NCBI GenBank assembly: GCA_016284305.1
Contig: JAEEON010000075.1
Location: 1-64,000 of the forward strand
Origin: Bacteroidales bacterium
Lineage (GTDB): Bacteria > Bacteroidota > Bacteroidia > Bacteroidales > F082
Reading direction: 5' to 3'
Length of the DNA: 64,000 bases
The translations under genes and the position numbers were made by a program. The notes under the pieces are model-generated. The model saw nothing but the letters and a program-made list of their open reading frames with translations, had not been told where the DNA came from and made no database searches. Positions 26,545 through 34,847 of this stretch are shown in pieces. Numbering within the stretch: the first letter of the stretch is position 1; the number at the start of each line of letters is the position of its first letter.

Positions 26545-27593
26545 GCGAGGAACTTCTTGACAGCATCATCGAGAACGACGCCGCCGAGGAAGAAAACGGT
26601 GAGCTTTATGAGCATATCCGTATTGTGGTGGACAAAGGACAGGCTCAGGAACGTATCGACACTTTCCTGACGAACCATATCCAGAACATCTCGCGCAATC
26701 GCATCCAGAATGCGGCCAAGGCGGGTAACATCCTCGTCAACGACAAGGTGGTCAAGCAAAACTATAAGGTTAAACCCTGTGACGTCATCTCCATCGTTTT
26801 CAGCTATCCTCCACGCGAGGTCCATATCACTCCACAAGAAATCCCGCTGACCATCGTCTATGAGGACAATGACGTCATCGTCATCAACAAACAAGCCGGC
26901 TTAGTGGTCCATCCCGGCCACGGCAATTTCGAAGGCACCCTACTCCATGGACTGGCCTATCATTTCCAACAAACCCACCAAGAGGTGGAAAACGGGTTTG
27001 GATATCTGGTTCATAGAATCGACAAGGATACCACTGGCTTGATGATCGTAGCCAAAAACGAGGCCGCACAAGCCATCCTCGCCCATCAATTCTTCGTGCA
27101 TAGCATCCACCGCAGATATCACGCCTTGGTGTGGGGCGACTTCAACGAGGACGAGGGCACCATCGAAGGCAATATTGGACGCAGCCCCAACGACCGGCGC
27201 AAGATGATGGTGTATCCTGACGGTGACCATGGCAAAGAAGCCATCACCCATTGGCATGTCCTGGAACGCTTCGGCTATGTCACCCTCAACGAATACAAGC
27301 TAGAAACCGGACGCACACACCAGATTCGCGTCCACTCTCAGTATATTGGTCATCCCCTTTTCAACGATGCCATGTACGGCGGTGACGTGATCTTGAAAGG
27401 CACCACCTTCTCCAAGTACAGACAATTCATCGACAACTGCTTCAAGCTGATGCCCCGTCACGCACTCCATGCCAAAGAGCTGGGATTCGTCCATCCCACC
27501 ACGAAAAAGGAGATGCTGTTTACATCGGAGTTGCCCGAAGACTTGACCGCTGTGCTGGAGAAGTGGAGACGATATGTGAAAGGTGAAAAGTGA
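26541..27593 (+). CDS. rluD: Large-subunit pseudouridine synthase, RluA/RluD family
   Basis: 350 residues. An N-terminal S4 RNA-binding domain (ERIDTFLTNHIQNISRNRIQ) precedes the catalytic domain with the RluA signature LVHRIDKDTTGLMIVAKN (Asp is the nucleophile). Enzymes of this family isomerise uridines in 23S rRNA. ATGA overlap with the T9SS gene upstream. The last residues VKGEK are encoded by a GTGAAAG repeat that continues to the hldD start. Confidence 0.93.
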   Translation: MSEELLDSIIENDAAEEENGELYEHIRIVVDKGQAQERIDTFLTNHIQNISRNRIQNAAKAGNILVNDKVVKQNYKVKPCDVISIVFSYPPREVHITPQEIPLTIVYEDNDVIVINKQAGLVVHPGHGNFEGTLLHGLAYHFQQTHQEVENGFGYLVHRIDKDTTGLMIVAKNEAAQAILAHQFFVHSIHRRYHALVWGDFNEDEGTIEGNIGRSPNDRRKMMVYPDGDHGKEAITHWHVLERFGYVTLNEYKLETGRTHQIRVHSQYIGHPLFNDAMYGGDVILKGTTFSKYRQFIDNCFKLMPRHALHAKELGFVHPTTKKEMLFTSELPEDLTAVLEKWRRYVKGEK

Positions 27594-27604
27594 AAAGTGA
27601 AAAG
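27575..27604. repeat. Heptad repeat, unit GTGAAAG/TGAAAAG (4 copies)
   Basis: GTGAAAG, GTGAAAAG, TGAAAAG and TGAAAAG run from inside the last rluD codons to the base before the hldD ATG. Confidence 0.85.
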
Positions 27605-28573
27605 ATGATTGTAGTTACTGGAGCAGCGGGGTTCATTGCTAGCGTTGTGGCTGGAATGTTAAACCAAAAAGGCATGGAGGATCTGATCCTGGTGGACGAC
27701 TTCTCCAAGATGGAAAAGAAAGGAAACTTCGAACATATCCGGTGCCAAAAGAGAATTGACCGCAATAGTTTTATCCAATGGTTTGAGGACCACTCTAATG
27801 AGGTGGATTTCATCATCCATCTTGGGGCACGAACCGACACTACTGAGTTCGACGAAGCCGTGTTCCAGGCCTTGAACATCGACTATACCGAAGCCATCTG
27901 GAGAACCTGCACGAGGCATCAAATCCCGCTGATTTATGCTTCCTCAGCCGCCACATACGGTCTGGGAGAACTCGGCTATGACGACCGTCACGATATCGTT
28001 GACCGACTCAAACCTCTAAATCCTTATGGGCAATCGAAGAATGAAATTGACCGCTACATTTTGAGGCAGGAGGAACAGCCCCCGTTTTGGGCTGGACTTA
28101 AGTTCTTCAACGTTTATGGGCCTAACGAATACCACAAAGGCAGCATGGCCTCCGTGATTCTCCATGCCTTCAAGCAAATCAACGAGACAGGATCTGTGAG
28201 GCTATTCAAGTCGCATCGACCCGACTATAAGGATGGTCAGCAACAGCGCGATTTCGTTTATGTGAAAGACATCGCTAAGGTAATTCTATGGATGATGGAG
28301 CATCGCCCAAAAAGTGGACTGTACAACGTGGGCACGGGTAAAGCGCGCAGTTTCTATGACCTTGCCGACAACACCTTCAAGGCCTTGGGAAAGACTACCA
28401 ACATCGAGTTCATCGACACCCCTTTGAAGATTCGCGACAAATATCAGTATTTCACCGAAGCCAACATGGATAAGCTAAGATCCGTGGGATACACCGAGCC
28501 TTTCACCTCCTTGGAGGACGGCGTCACCGATTACGTGAGAAACTATCTCCTACCCTTTAAGTTTTTCTCCTAA
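27605..28573 (+). CDS. hldD: ADP-L-glycero-D-manno-heptose 6-epimerase
   Basis: HldD makes the heptose donor for LPS inner core. 322 residues of the extended SDR fold. It has the NAD motif TGAAGFIAS (normally GGxGFIGS), HLGARTDTTE, the catalytic YGQSKNE, KFFNVYGPNEYHKGSMAS and the C-terminal YQYFTEANM. The true start is ATG 27605 (MIVVTGAAGF); the five upstream codons from GTG 27590 are repeat sequence. It ends inside the convergent MerR gene (24-nt overlap). Confidence 0.93.
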   Translation: MIVVTGAAGFIASVVAGMLNQKGMEDLILVDDFSKMEKKGNFEHIRCQKRIDRNSFIQWFEDHSNEVDFIIHLGARTDTTEFDEAVFQALNIDYTEAIWRTCTRHQIPLIYASSAATYGLGELGYDDRHDIVDRLKPLNPYGQSKNEIDRYILRQEEQPPFWAGLKFFNVYGPNEYHKGSMASVILHAFKQINETGSVRLFKSHRPDYKDGQQQRDFVYVKDIAKVILWMMEHRPKSGLYNVGTGKARSFYDLADNTFKALGKTTNIEFIDTPLKIRDKYQYFTEANMDKLRSVGYTEPFTSLEDGVTDYVRNYLLPFKFFS

Positions 28574-28894
28574 TTCCTTGTCGATATCCACCAGGAATTT
28601 CCGCGTCTTGTCAAGGGTATCGAGAAGGATGACCCGCTCTTCATATTCCGAGAATTTTTCCTTCAAGGCCTGTTTGGCACCAGCAAGGGTGTAACCTTTT
28701 ACCTTCGTGAGATGATAGATGACATGGACATAACGGACATCACGTTGAGTGAACATGCGGTTTCCCTTCTTGTTCTTTCGAGGACGCAGCACATCGAACT
28801 CATTCTCCCAATAACGAATCATCGAGGTGTTGACCCCGAACATCTTGGCGACTTCGCCGATGCTGTAATAGTACTTTCCTGTGTTCTCTTCCAT
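28550..28894 (-). CDS. MerR family transcriptional regulator
   Basis: 114 residues. The N-terminal winged helix is evident in YYSIGEVAKMFGVNTSMIRYW, followed by RNKKGNRMFTQRDV-type wing residues and a coiled-coil tail. It lacks a long effector domain and cysteine ligands, so the signal is unknown. Short MerR proteins next to an M23 peptidase are common in Bacteroidales. The gap to the M23 gene is 3 nt, so the two form an operon. The 3' end overlaps hldD. Confidence 0.88.
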   Translation of the reverse strand: MEENTGKYYYSIGEVAKMFGVNTSMIRYWENEFDVLRPRKNKKGNRMFTQRDVRYVHVIYHLTKVKGYTLAGAKQALKEKFSEYEERVILLDTLDKTRKFLVDIDKELGEKLKG

Positions 28895-28897
28895 AGT

Positions 28898-29869
28898 CTA
28901 ATCCATTGTTAATGAAGGTAATTCCGCTTGTTTCAAAATGGTCTCATATTCTTCTGGCGTAAGGTCATTATAGAAAAAGTGGATGGGGTCGGTCAATTCA
29001 TCGTTTTTCATCACCTCGTAATGGAGATGTGAGCCTGTCGATTTACCCGTACTTCCCACGTAACCAATCACTTGCCCACGTTTCACCTTCTGGCCCTCAT
29101 GCACCGCAAATCCCGAGAGGTGTGCGTAACGTGTCTTGTAACCATAGCCATGGTTCAACGTGATCATGTTACCATAGCCCCAATGGTTATGCTCCAGTTT
29201 CTCGATGACACCATCACCCGTGGCAAAAACCTCCGTACCAATGGCAGAAGCAAAATCCATACCTGTATGGAGCTTGGCCACTTTGTAGATAGGGTCGCTA
29301 CGATAGCCAAAATAGGAGGAAATCTGACGAATCTCCGACTCCTTCAGAGGGATGATGGCCGGGATGCATGCCAACATCTGCGCTTTGCTCTTGGCCAAGG
29401 CAAAGACCTCGTCGTATGACTTGGATTGTACATAGAGCTGACTGGCCACGATATCGAGTTTGCGAGCCGCCCGGACTACCAGATCCGAGTTTTTGTAGCC
29501 ATAGAGATCCTCGTAGCGATCCACTCCGCCAATTCCAGCTTTGCGGATGGAAGAAGGGATGGGATCCGCCTCAAAAATCACACGATAGATGTTGTCGTCA
29601 CGTTGCTCCATGTCCTCAAGAAGCAGGTTCATCTCATTCAGACGATCATCCAGAATCTCATATTGGAGCTTCAGATACTCAATCTCACGCGCCTGCATCT
29701 TTTCTTTCGGAGAGTCAAAGAAGGTGAAGAACAAAAAAAGGATTACAACGGCGAACACAGCAGTGGAGAGGATATAAAGGAGCACCCTTCCTACACGTTT
29801 ACGCGTCGGTTCCTCAAAGCGTTCGTAGTTGAGTGTTTTGTGATTATATACGTATTTCTGTTTCGCCAT
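28898..29869 (-). CDS. M23 family metallopeptidase with membrane anchor
   Basis: 323 residues. One membrane helix (about 34-52) is followed by a coiled coil (60-95) and a C-terminal LytM/M23 domain. Zinc ligands are seen in HTGMDFAS and in SHLHYEV, with RYAHLSGFAVHEGQKVKRGQ between. Such proteins cleave peptide cross-bridges or activate other hydrolases at division or elongation sites. ATG 29869 (MAKQKYVYNHKT) was preferred because the extension to 29887 runs into the -7 box. Cotranscribed with the downstream MerR gene. Confidence 0.92.
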   Translation of the reverse strand: MAKQKYVYNHKTLNYERFEEPTRKRVGRVLLYILSTAVFAVVILFLFFTFFDSPKEKMQAREIEYLKLQYEILDDRLNEMNLLLEDMEQRDDNIYRVIFEADPIPSSIRKAGIGGVDRYEDLYGYKNSDLVVRAARKLDIVASQLYVQSKSYDEVFALAKSKAQMLACIPAIIPLKESEIRQISSYFGYRSDPIYKVAKLHTGMDFASAIGTEVFATGDGVIEKLEHNHWGYGNMITLNHGYGYKTRYAHLSGFAVHEGQKVKRGQVIGYVGSTGKSTGSHLHYEVMKNDELTDPIHFFYNDLTPEEYETILKQAELPSLTMD

Positions 29870-29884
29870 ATTAAAAAAAGTGTA

Positions 29885-29911
29885 CAAAGTTACGAAAAAA
29901 CCCTAACTTTG
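29885..29911. promoter_or_regulatory. Mirrored -7 boxes of divergent promoters (M23 operon and alaS)
   Basis: CAAAGTTA at 29885-29892 is TAACTTTG on the minus strand, and TAACTTTG at 29904-29911 serves the plus strand. The two identical boxes face outward 11 nt apart. Predicted starts are near 29878 (minus) and 29918 (plus), giving leaders of about 9 and 17 nt. Confidence 0.6.
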
Positions 29912-29934
29912 CATGTTTTTTTCAAAATACTTCC

Positions 29935-32544
29935 ATGAACGCATTCGAAATCAGAAACAGCTTTTTGGACTTCTTCCGCTCCAAAGAGCACACCATAGTA
30001 CCGTCATCTCCCATTGTCGTGAAGAATGACCCGACCCTTATGTTCACCAACGCTGGCATGAACCAATTCAAGGACATCTTTTTGGGCAACCAACCCTCCA
30101 AATGGCGTCGAGCCGCCGACACACAAAAATGCCTGCGCGTTTCGGGTAAGCATAACGACCTAGAGGAAGTGGGGCACGACACCTATCATCACACGATGTT
30201 CGAGATGCTAGGCAACTGGTCGTTTGGCGACTATTTCAAGAAAGAAGCCATCGCCTACGCCTGGGAATACCTCACCGAAGTGGTGAAGATTGACAAAGAC
30301 CGCCTATATGTCACCGTCTTTGGTGGCGACGAAAAAGACGGGCAGCCCGCTGACATGGAGGCTTATGGCTACTGGCAAGAGCATGTCAGCGAAGACCGCA
30401 TCATCTACGGCAACAAGAAAGACAACTTCTGGGAGATGGGCGAAACGGGTCCTTGCGGTCCGTGCTCCGAGATTCACATCGACTTACGCGATGATGAAGC
30501 TCGCAAGCAAATCCCCGGCCGAGAACTGGTCAATAAAGACGACCCGCAGGTAATCGAAATTTGGAACCTCGTGTTCATGCAATACAACCGCATGGCCAAT
30601 GGACAGCTGGTGGAACTTCCCGCCAAACATGTCGATACGGGCATGGGCTTCGAACGATTGGTACGCGTGCTCCAAGGCAAGACCTCGAACTATGACACTG
30701 ACGTGTTCCAACCCATCATCCAAGCCATCGCCAAGATGTCGGGCATCGAATACGGCAAAGCCGAGAAGACCGATGTGGCCATGCGCGTCGTTGCCGACCA
30801 CCTGAGAGCCGTCAGCTTCGCCATCGCCGATGGGCAACTGCCCTCCAACAACGGAGCGGGCTACGTCATCCGCCGTGTGCTGCGCCGTGCCGTGCGATAT
30901 GGTTTCACCTTCTTGGGATTTGAAGAGCCCTTCGTCTGTAACCTGTTGCCAATCCTAGTACAACAGATGGAACACAACTTCCCTGAGATCAAGGCACAAC
31001 AAGAGTTGGTCAGCAAGGTCATTCGCGAAGAGGAAGCCTCATTCCTTCGCACCTTGGCGCAAGGCATCAAGCGTTTCGAAGGCTATGTGGAACAACATCC
31101 CGGACAAGACATCGACGGCAATTTCGCCTTCGAGCTGTTCGACACCTTCGGATTCCCCATCGACCTCACCCAGCTGATGGCCAACGAAAAAGGCATCAAC
31201 GTGGATATGGACGGCTTCAAAGTCAACCTCGAAGAACAGAAAAACCGCTCACGCAAAGCCGCTGAGAAAGCCAATGGCGACTGGGTGGTGGTGAACGAAA
31301 GCGAACAACCCACCGTTTTTGTCGGCTACACCGACCTGAAATGCGAGTGCCACATCCTTCGTTTCCGCGAGGTGGTGACCAAGAAAAAGACCCATTTTGA
31401 GATCGTCCTCGACAAGACCCCGTTCTATGCCGAGATGGGCGGAGAGGTAGGCGACACTGGCACCTTGACCTCAGAAAACGAGACCATCAAGATTGTCAAC
31501 ACCGTGAAGGAGAACAACCTCGTCATCCACATCACCGAACAGCTGCCTCAGAATCCTGAGACCGTCTTCTATGCCGCTGTCGATGCCGAACGCCGTCAAC
31601 GCATCGCCAACAACCACAGCGCAACCCACCTGATGCACGCCGCCTTGAGGCAAGTGTTAGGTTCACACGTCGAGCAAAAGGGAAGCTTGGTGGATGACCA
31701 ACGCCTGCGTTTCGACTTCAGCCATTTTGCCAAGATGAGCCAAGAAGAAATCCGTCAGGTTGAGAAGATCGTCAACCAGAAAATTCGCGAAAACATCCCC
31801 AACGTGACCTATGCCGAGCTTCCGATTGACGAAGCCAAGGCTATGGGTGCCACAGCGTTGTTTGGCGAAAAATATGGCGACAAGGTGCGCGTGGTGGTCT
31901 TCGACAAGGACTACTCAATGGAACTCTGCGGCGGTTGCCACACTTCAGCTACAGGCAACATTGGAATGTTCAAAATCGTCTCCGAGTCAGCCATTGCAGC
32001 TGGCATCCGACGCATTGAAGCCATCACTGGCGAAGCCGTTGAGCAGTACCTCGACGAACAACTCGACCTCATCGCACAGCTCCGAGAGAACGTCAAAGCC
32101 AACGACTTGGTGAAAGGCGTGGTCGCCCTCAACGAACAGAACACCGCCCTGAGAAAAGAAGTAGAGCATCTGATGCAGGAGAAAGCACACGACACCGCCG
32201 AGAGACTGCTCTGCAAGGCGAATGACTTTGAAGGCAACAAGCTTATCGTTGAGACCGTGAGCTGCAATGGCGAGCAACTGCGAAACATCGCCTTAATGCT
32301 GAAACAGTTGGATGAAAACACCATTGCCATCTTAGGCTCTGTCGTCGAAGGCAAGCCTGCACTTTGCCTCCTCTTGCCTGAAGCTTTCGCTGACGCCAAA
32401 GGTCTTGACGCCACCAAACTCATCCGTGAGGTAGCCAAAGAAATCCAAGGTGGTGGCGGTGGACAGAAAACCCTTTGCGTAGCAGGAGGCCGTAACGCCG
32501 ATGGTCTTCCCAAAGCGATGCAGCTGCTTAAAGAAAAGATTTGA
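29935..32544 (+). CDS. alaS: Alanyl-tRNA synthetase
   Basis: AlaRS charges tRNA-Ala and edits mischarged Ser/Gly. 869 residues, the usual length. The N-terminus RNSFLDFFRSKEHTIVPSS is canonical. The aminoacylation core has TNAGMNQFKDIFLG and GEMGETGPCGPCSEIH-like residues (WEMGETGPCGPCSE). The editing domain has the NNHSATHLMH zinc motif near 558 and CGGCH at 664. The C-terminal GGGGGQKTLCVAGG-type element is present. ATG 29935 lies 17 nt below the predicted start of transcription. It ends 5 nt before the converging rdgB. Confidence 0.98.
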   Translation: MNAFEIRNSFLDFFRSKEHTIVPSSPIVVKNDPTLMFTNAGMNQFKDIFLGNQPSKWRRAADTQKCLRVSGKHNDLEEVGHDTYHHTMFEMLGNWSFGDYFKKEAIAYAWEYLTEVVKIDKDRLYVTVFGGDEKDGQPADMEAYGYWQEHVSEDRIIYGNKKDNFWEMGETGPCGPCSEIHIDLRDDEARKQIPGRELVNKDDPQVIEIWNLVFMQYNRMANGQLVELPAKHVDTGMGFERLVRVLQGKTSNYDTDVFQPIIQAIAKMSGIEYGKAEKTDVAMRVVADHLRAVSFAIADGQLPSNNGAGYVIRRVLRRAVRYGFTFLGFEEPFVCNLLPILVQQMEHNFPEIKAQQELVSKVIREEEASFLRTLAQGIKRFEGYVEQHPGQDIDGNFAFELFDTFGFPIDLTQLMANEKGINVDMDGFKVNLEEQKNRSRKAAEKANGDWVVVNESEQPTVFVGYTDLKCECHILRFREVVTKKKTHFEIVLDKTPFYAEMGGEVGDTGTLTSENETIKIVNTVKENNLVIHITEQLPQNPETVFYAAVDAERRQRIANNHSATHLMHAALRQVLGSHVEQKGSLVDDQRLRFDFSHFAKMSQEEIRQVEKIVNQKIRENIPNVTYAELPIDEAKAMGATALFGEKYGDKVRVVVFDKDYSMELCGGCHTSATGNIGMFKIVSESAIAAGIRRIEAITGEAVEQYLDEQLDLIAQLRENVKANDLVKGVVALNEQNTALRKEVEHLMQEKAHDTAERLLCKANDFEGNKLIVETVSCNGEQLRNIALMLKQLDENTIAILGSVVEGKPALCLLLPEAFADAKGLDATKLIREVAKEIQGGGGGQKTLCVAGGRNADGLPKAMQLLKEKI

Positions 32545-32549
32545 TTTCC

Positions 32550-33128
32550 TTACAGGTTCTTCAAAAACGCTATCAGTTTTTGCGTGGCCCGTCCACGATG
32601 GCTGATGGCGTTTTTTCCTTCATGTCCCATCTCAGCGAAAGTCTCCGCAAAGCCCTCCGGCTGGAAAATAGGGTCGTAGCCAAAGCCATCGGTGCCGCGC
32701 TGCTCCTGGGTGATTTGCCCATCGCAACGACCTTCGAAGAAGTAGGACTTCCCATCGAGGTTCAACGCAATCACCGTGCGAAACGCAGCTTTCCGATTTT
32801 CAACGCCTTTCAAGGCCGCTAACAGCTTTCTGACATTATCTTGATAGCTACAATGCTCCCCAGCGTAACGTGCCGAATAAACGCCCGGAGCGCCATCCAG
32901 AGCCTCGACCTCCAATCCTGTATCATCGGCAAAACAATCCAGATGATAGTTGTTGGTCACGAAATCCGCCTTGATCTTAGCGTTGCCTTGAAGGGTTTCC
33001 GCATCCTCGACAATTTCCTCGTGACAGCCAATGTCGTCGAGGCCCAACACCTCATAGAGGCCATCCATGATTTCGCGCATTTCGCGCAACTTATTCTTGT
33101 TGTTGGTGGCAAAGACAATCTGTTTCAT
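32550..33128 (-). CDS. rdgB: dITP/XTP pyrophosphatase (RdgB/HAM1)
   Basis: The enzyme removes deaminated purine nucleotides (dITP, XTP) from the pool. 192 residues. The N-terminus [19 protein letters not shown] and the motifs [22 protein letters not shown] and [15 protein letters not shown] are diagnostic. The start is ATG 33128, in an ATGA overlap with the end of ung; the in-frame TTG at 33137 is not needed. The coupling of a nucleotide-pool sanitiser to a uracil glycosylase makes functional sense. Confidence 0.96.
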   Translation of the reverse strand: MKQIVFATNNKNKLREMREIMDGLYEVLGLDDIGCHEEIVEDAETLQGNAKIKADFVTNNYHLDCFADDTGLEVEALDGAPGVYSARYAGEHCSYQDNVRKLLAALKGVENRKAAFRTVIALNLDGKSYFFEGRCDGQITQEQRGTDGFGYDPIFQPEGFAETFAEMGHEGKNAISHRGRATQKLIAFLKNL

Positions 33129-33802
33129 AGTTTCCAATCAATAGGCGTGATGCCATGTTGCATAAGATAATTGTTGGTTTGAGAAAAATGATGGCAGCCA
33201 AAGAACCCCCTTGACGCTGACAATGGCGACGGGTGGACCGACTTGAGAATCAGATGTTTTGAAGCGTCAATCAAACTCTGTTTGGCGATGGCATAGTTAC
33301 CCCAGAGGATAAACACCAGATGCTCACGCTGTTCCGAGAGTGCCCGTATGGCAGCATCGGTGAATTGTTCCCAACCATGTCGAGCATGGGAGGCCGCTTG
33401 ACCTGCACGAACCGTCAATGAAGCATTGAGAAGCAGCACTCCTTCCCTCGCCCACTTCTCCAGGTTACCTGAACGGGCAATGGGGATACCCAAGTCGTTG
33501 TTCAACTCCTTGAAGATGTTCTGAAGGCTAGGCGGGAAAGGCACACCATCGGGGACGGAGAACGACAACCCATGAGCCTGGCCAGGTCCATGATACGGAT
33601 CTTGACCCAAAATAACCACTTTCACCTTGTCGAAAGGAGTAAGGTTGAATGCGTTGAAAATCAACGGTCCAGGAGGATAAACAACATATTGACGCTTCTC
33701 TTGGACCAGAAATGACTTCAGGTCCGTGAAATACGGAGCCTCGAACTGAGGTCTCAGCACACGGTACCAACTTTCATCGATGTCGGGTTTTCTGACTTCC
33801 AT
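33125..33802 (-). CDS. ung: Uracil-DNA glycosylase
   Basis: Ung excises uracil from DNA. 225 residues of family 1: the water-activating [19 protein letters not shown] (near 66-84), [12 protein letters not shown], and the DNA-intercalation loop [13 protein letters not shown]. It is translationally coupled to rdgB by a 4-nt overlap. It is divergent from the small lipoprotein gene. Confidence 0.97.
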   Translation of the reverse strand: MEVRKPDIDESWYRVLRPQFEAPYFTDLKSFLVQEKRQYVVYPPGPLIFNAFNLTPFDKVKVVILGQDPYHGPGQAHGLSFSVPDGVPFPPSLQNIFKELNNDLGIPIARSGNLEKWAREGVLLLNASLTVRAGQAASHARHGWEQFTDAAIRALSEQREHLVFILWGNYAIAKQSLIDASKHLILKSVHPSPLSASRGFFGCHHFSQTNNYLMQHGITPIDWKL

Positions 33803-33876
33803 AGTGATAAAATTCTATGCAAAGATGAAATAATTCCATGAATTTTTCGTTACTTTGCATATCAAATTTCAGAAAA

Positions 33877-34005
33877 ATGAAAAAAATCGCCATCGTCTTG
33901 TTAGTCACCTTCGTTGCGGGCATCATCTTCAGCTCCTGCCGTTCGCAGGGCACCTGCCCAGCCTATGGTGAGACCAGCAAGTACCAAATTGAGACACGCT
34001 ATTGA
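33877..34005 (+). CDS. 42-residue lipoprotein
   Basis: ATG 33877 opens a 42-codon frame ending at TGA 34003-34005. The product starts MKKIAIVLLVTFVAGIIFSSC, a clear lipoprotein signal with lipobox FSSC (Cys 21). The mature lipopeptide is only about 22 residues and contains CRSQGTCPAYGETSKY. A CPAY-type motif in tiny lipoproteins is something I recall from other Bacteroidota, but I cannot name a family. A -7-like TTACTTTG lies at 33850-33857. Its stop codon overlaps the TTG start of the next gene. Confidence 0.75.
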   Translation: MKKIAIVLLVTFVAGIIFSSCRSQGTCPAYGETSKYQIETRY

Positions 34006-34781
34006 GAATCCATCGCCTATTTATTGCGATTACTTTTGCCCTGACGCCTGTCATCCTTGACGCGCAGGAGATTTCCATTGGCACTGATCAAGACAAGCCA
34101 ATAGAAGAGCGTATCTTATACAATCACGAGACTACGATAAACGCCACGATCCACACCCAAGGATTGGGGGCTGGATTCAAGACAGGGCGCATTCGTAGCA
34201 TCTACAACAGTACCTATTGGGATTTCGAATTCTCTTATCTTCGCTCGCTAAAACAGATCCCCATCATCAACACTTCGTATTTCAGCATGACCACATTCAT
34301 CTATGGCAAGCTGAACGAGGTCTTTGTGCTTCGTGGAGGCTATGGTGGAGAACGGCGGATTTATGGCAAGCCCTATTGGGGAGGCGTGGAACTTCGATGG
34401 CTTTACGAAGGAGGCATCTCACTCGGTCTGTTAAAACCTTATTACTATTCGGTCAGCGTAGCCAAGATTGGGCCCAACGGACAATATAGCTTAGAGGTCG
34501 AGCAACACACTTTCGACAGCAGCTCGCAATGGGTAGAAGTGATTGGCAAGGCACCTTTCAAATATGGACTGGATGAGATCAAGTTAAGGCCAGGAATTCA
34601 TGCCAAGACAGGCTTGAGTTTTGAGTTTGGGTCGAGCAAGCCACGGGCACAAGCCATCGATGTAGGGGCCGTCGCCGAGTACTTCCCGCAGGGCATCGCG
34701 ATGATGGCAGAGAATTCCACAGAGTATTTCATTTTGACTTTGTATCTCTCTTATCGCTGGGGCTCAAGATTCAACAAATAA
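34002..34781 (+). CDS. Probable outer membrane beta-barrel protein with TTG start
   Basis: 259 residues with a signal peptide (RIHRLFIAITFALTPVILDAQ). The mature part alternates hydrophobic and polar residues with many aromatics (YWDFEFSYLRSLKQI, YSVSVAKIG, YFILTLYLSYRWGSRF) and ends in an aromatic strand, as in outer membrane barrels. No ATG exists before the mature region; TTG 34002 fits the signal peptide and overlaps the lipoprotein stop as TTGA, implying translational coupling. No family is assigned. The end is a 14-nt duplication that includes the stop codon. Confidence 0.72.
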   Translation: MRIHRLFIAITFALTPVILDAQEISIGTDQDKPIEERILYNHETTINATIHTQGLGAGFKTGRIRSIYNSTYWDFEFSYLRSLKQIPIINTSYFSMTTFIYGKLNEVFVLRGGYGGERRIYGKPYWGGVELRWLYEGGISLGLLKPYYYSVSVAKIGPNGQYSLEVEQHTFDSSSQWVEVIGKAPFKYGLDEIKLRPGIHAKTGLSFEFGSSKPRAQAIDVGAVAEYFPQGIAMMAENSTEYFILTLYLSYRWGSRFNK

Positions 34782-34796
34782 AATTCAACAAATAAA
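34769..34796. repeat. 14-nt tandem duplication at a gene end
   Basis: ATTCAACAAATAAA occurs twice in tandem. The first copy contains the last codons and stop of the barrel gene. The period is twice the common 7-nt spacing of the other intergenic repeats. Confidence 0.85.
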
Positions 34797-34829
34797 AAAG
34801 GGGGGCGATCCGATGATCGCCCCCCTGTT
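34797..34829. terminator. Bidirectional intrinsic terminator
   Basis: GGGGGGCGATC (34800-34810), loop CGAT, GATCGCCCCCC (34815-34825): an 11-bp perfect stem between convergent genes. On the minus strand it is followed by TTTTTTATT, a good T run; on the plus strand the tail TGTTGTAGTTTT is weaker. Confidence 0.9.
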
Positions 34830-34847
34830 GTAGTTTTGTCGGGATGG

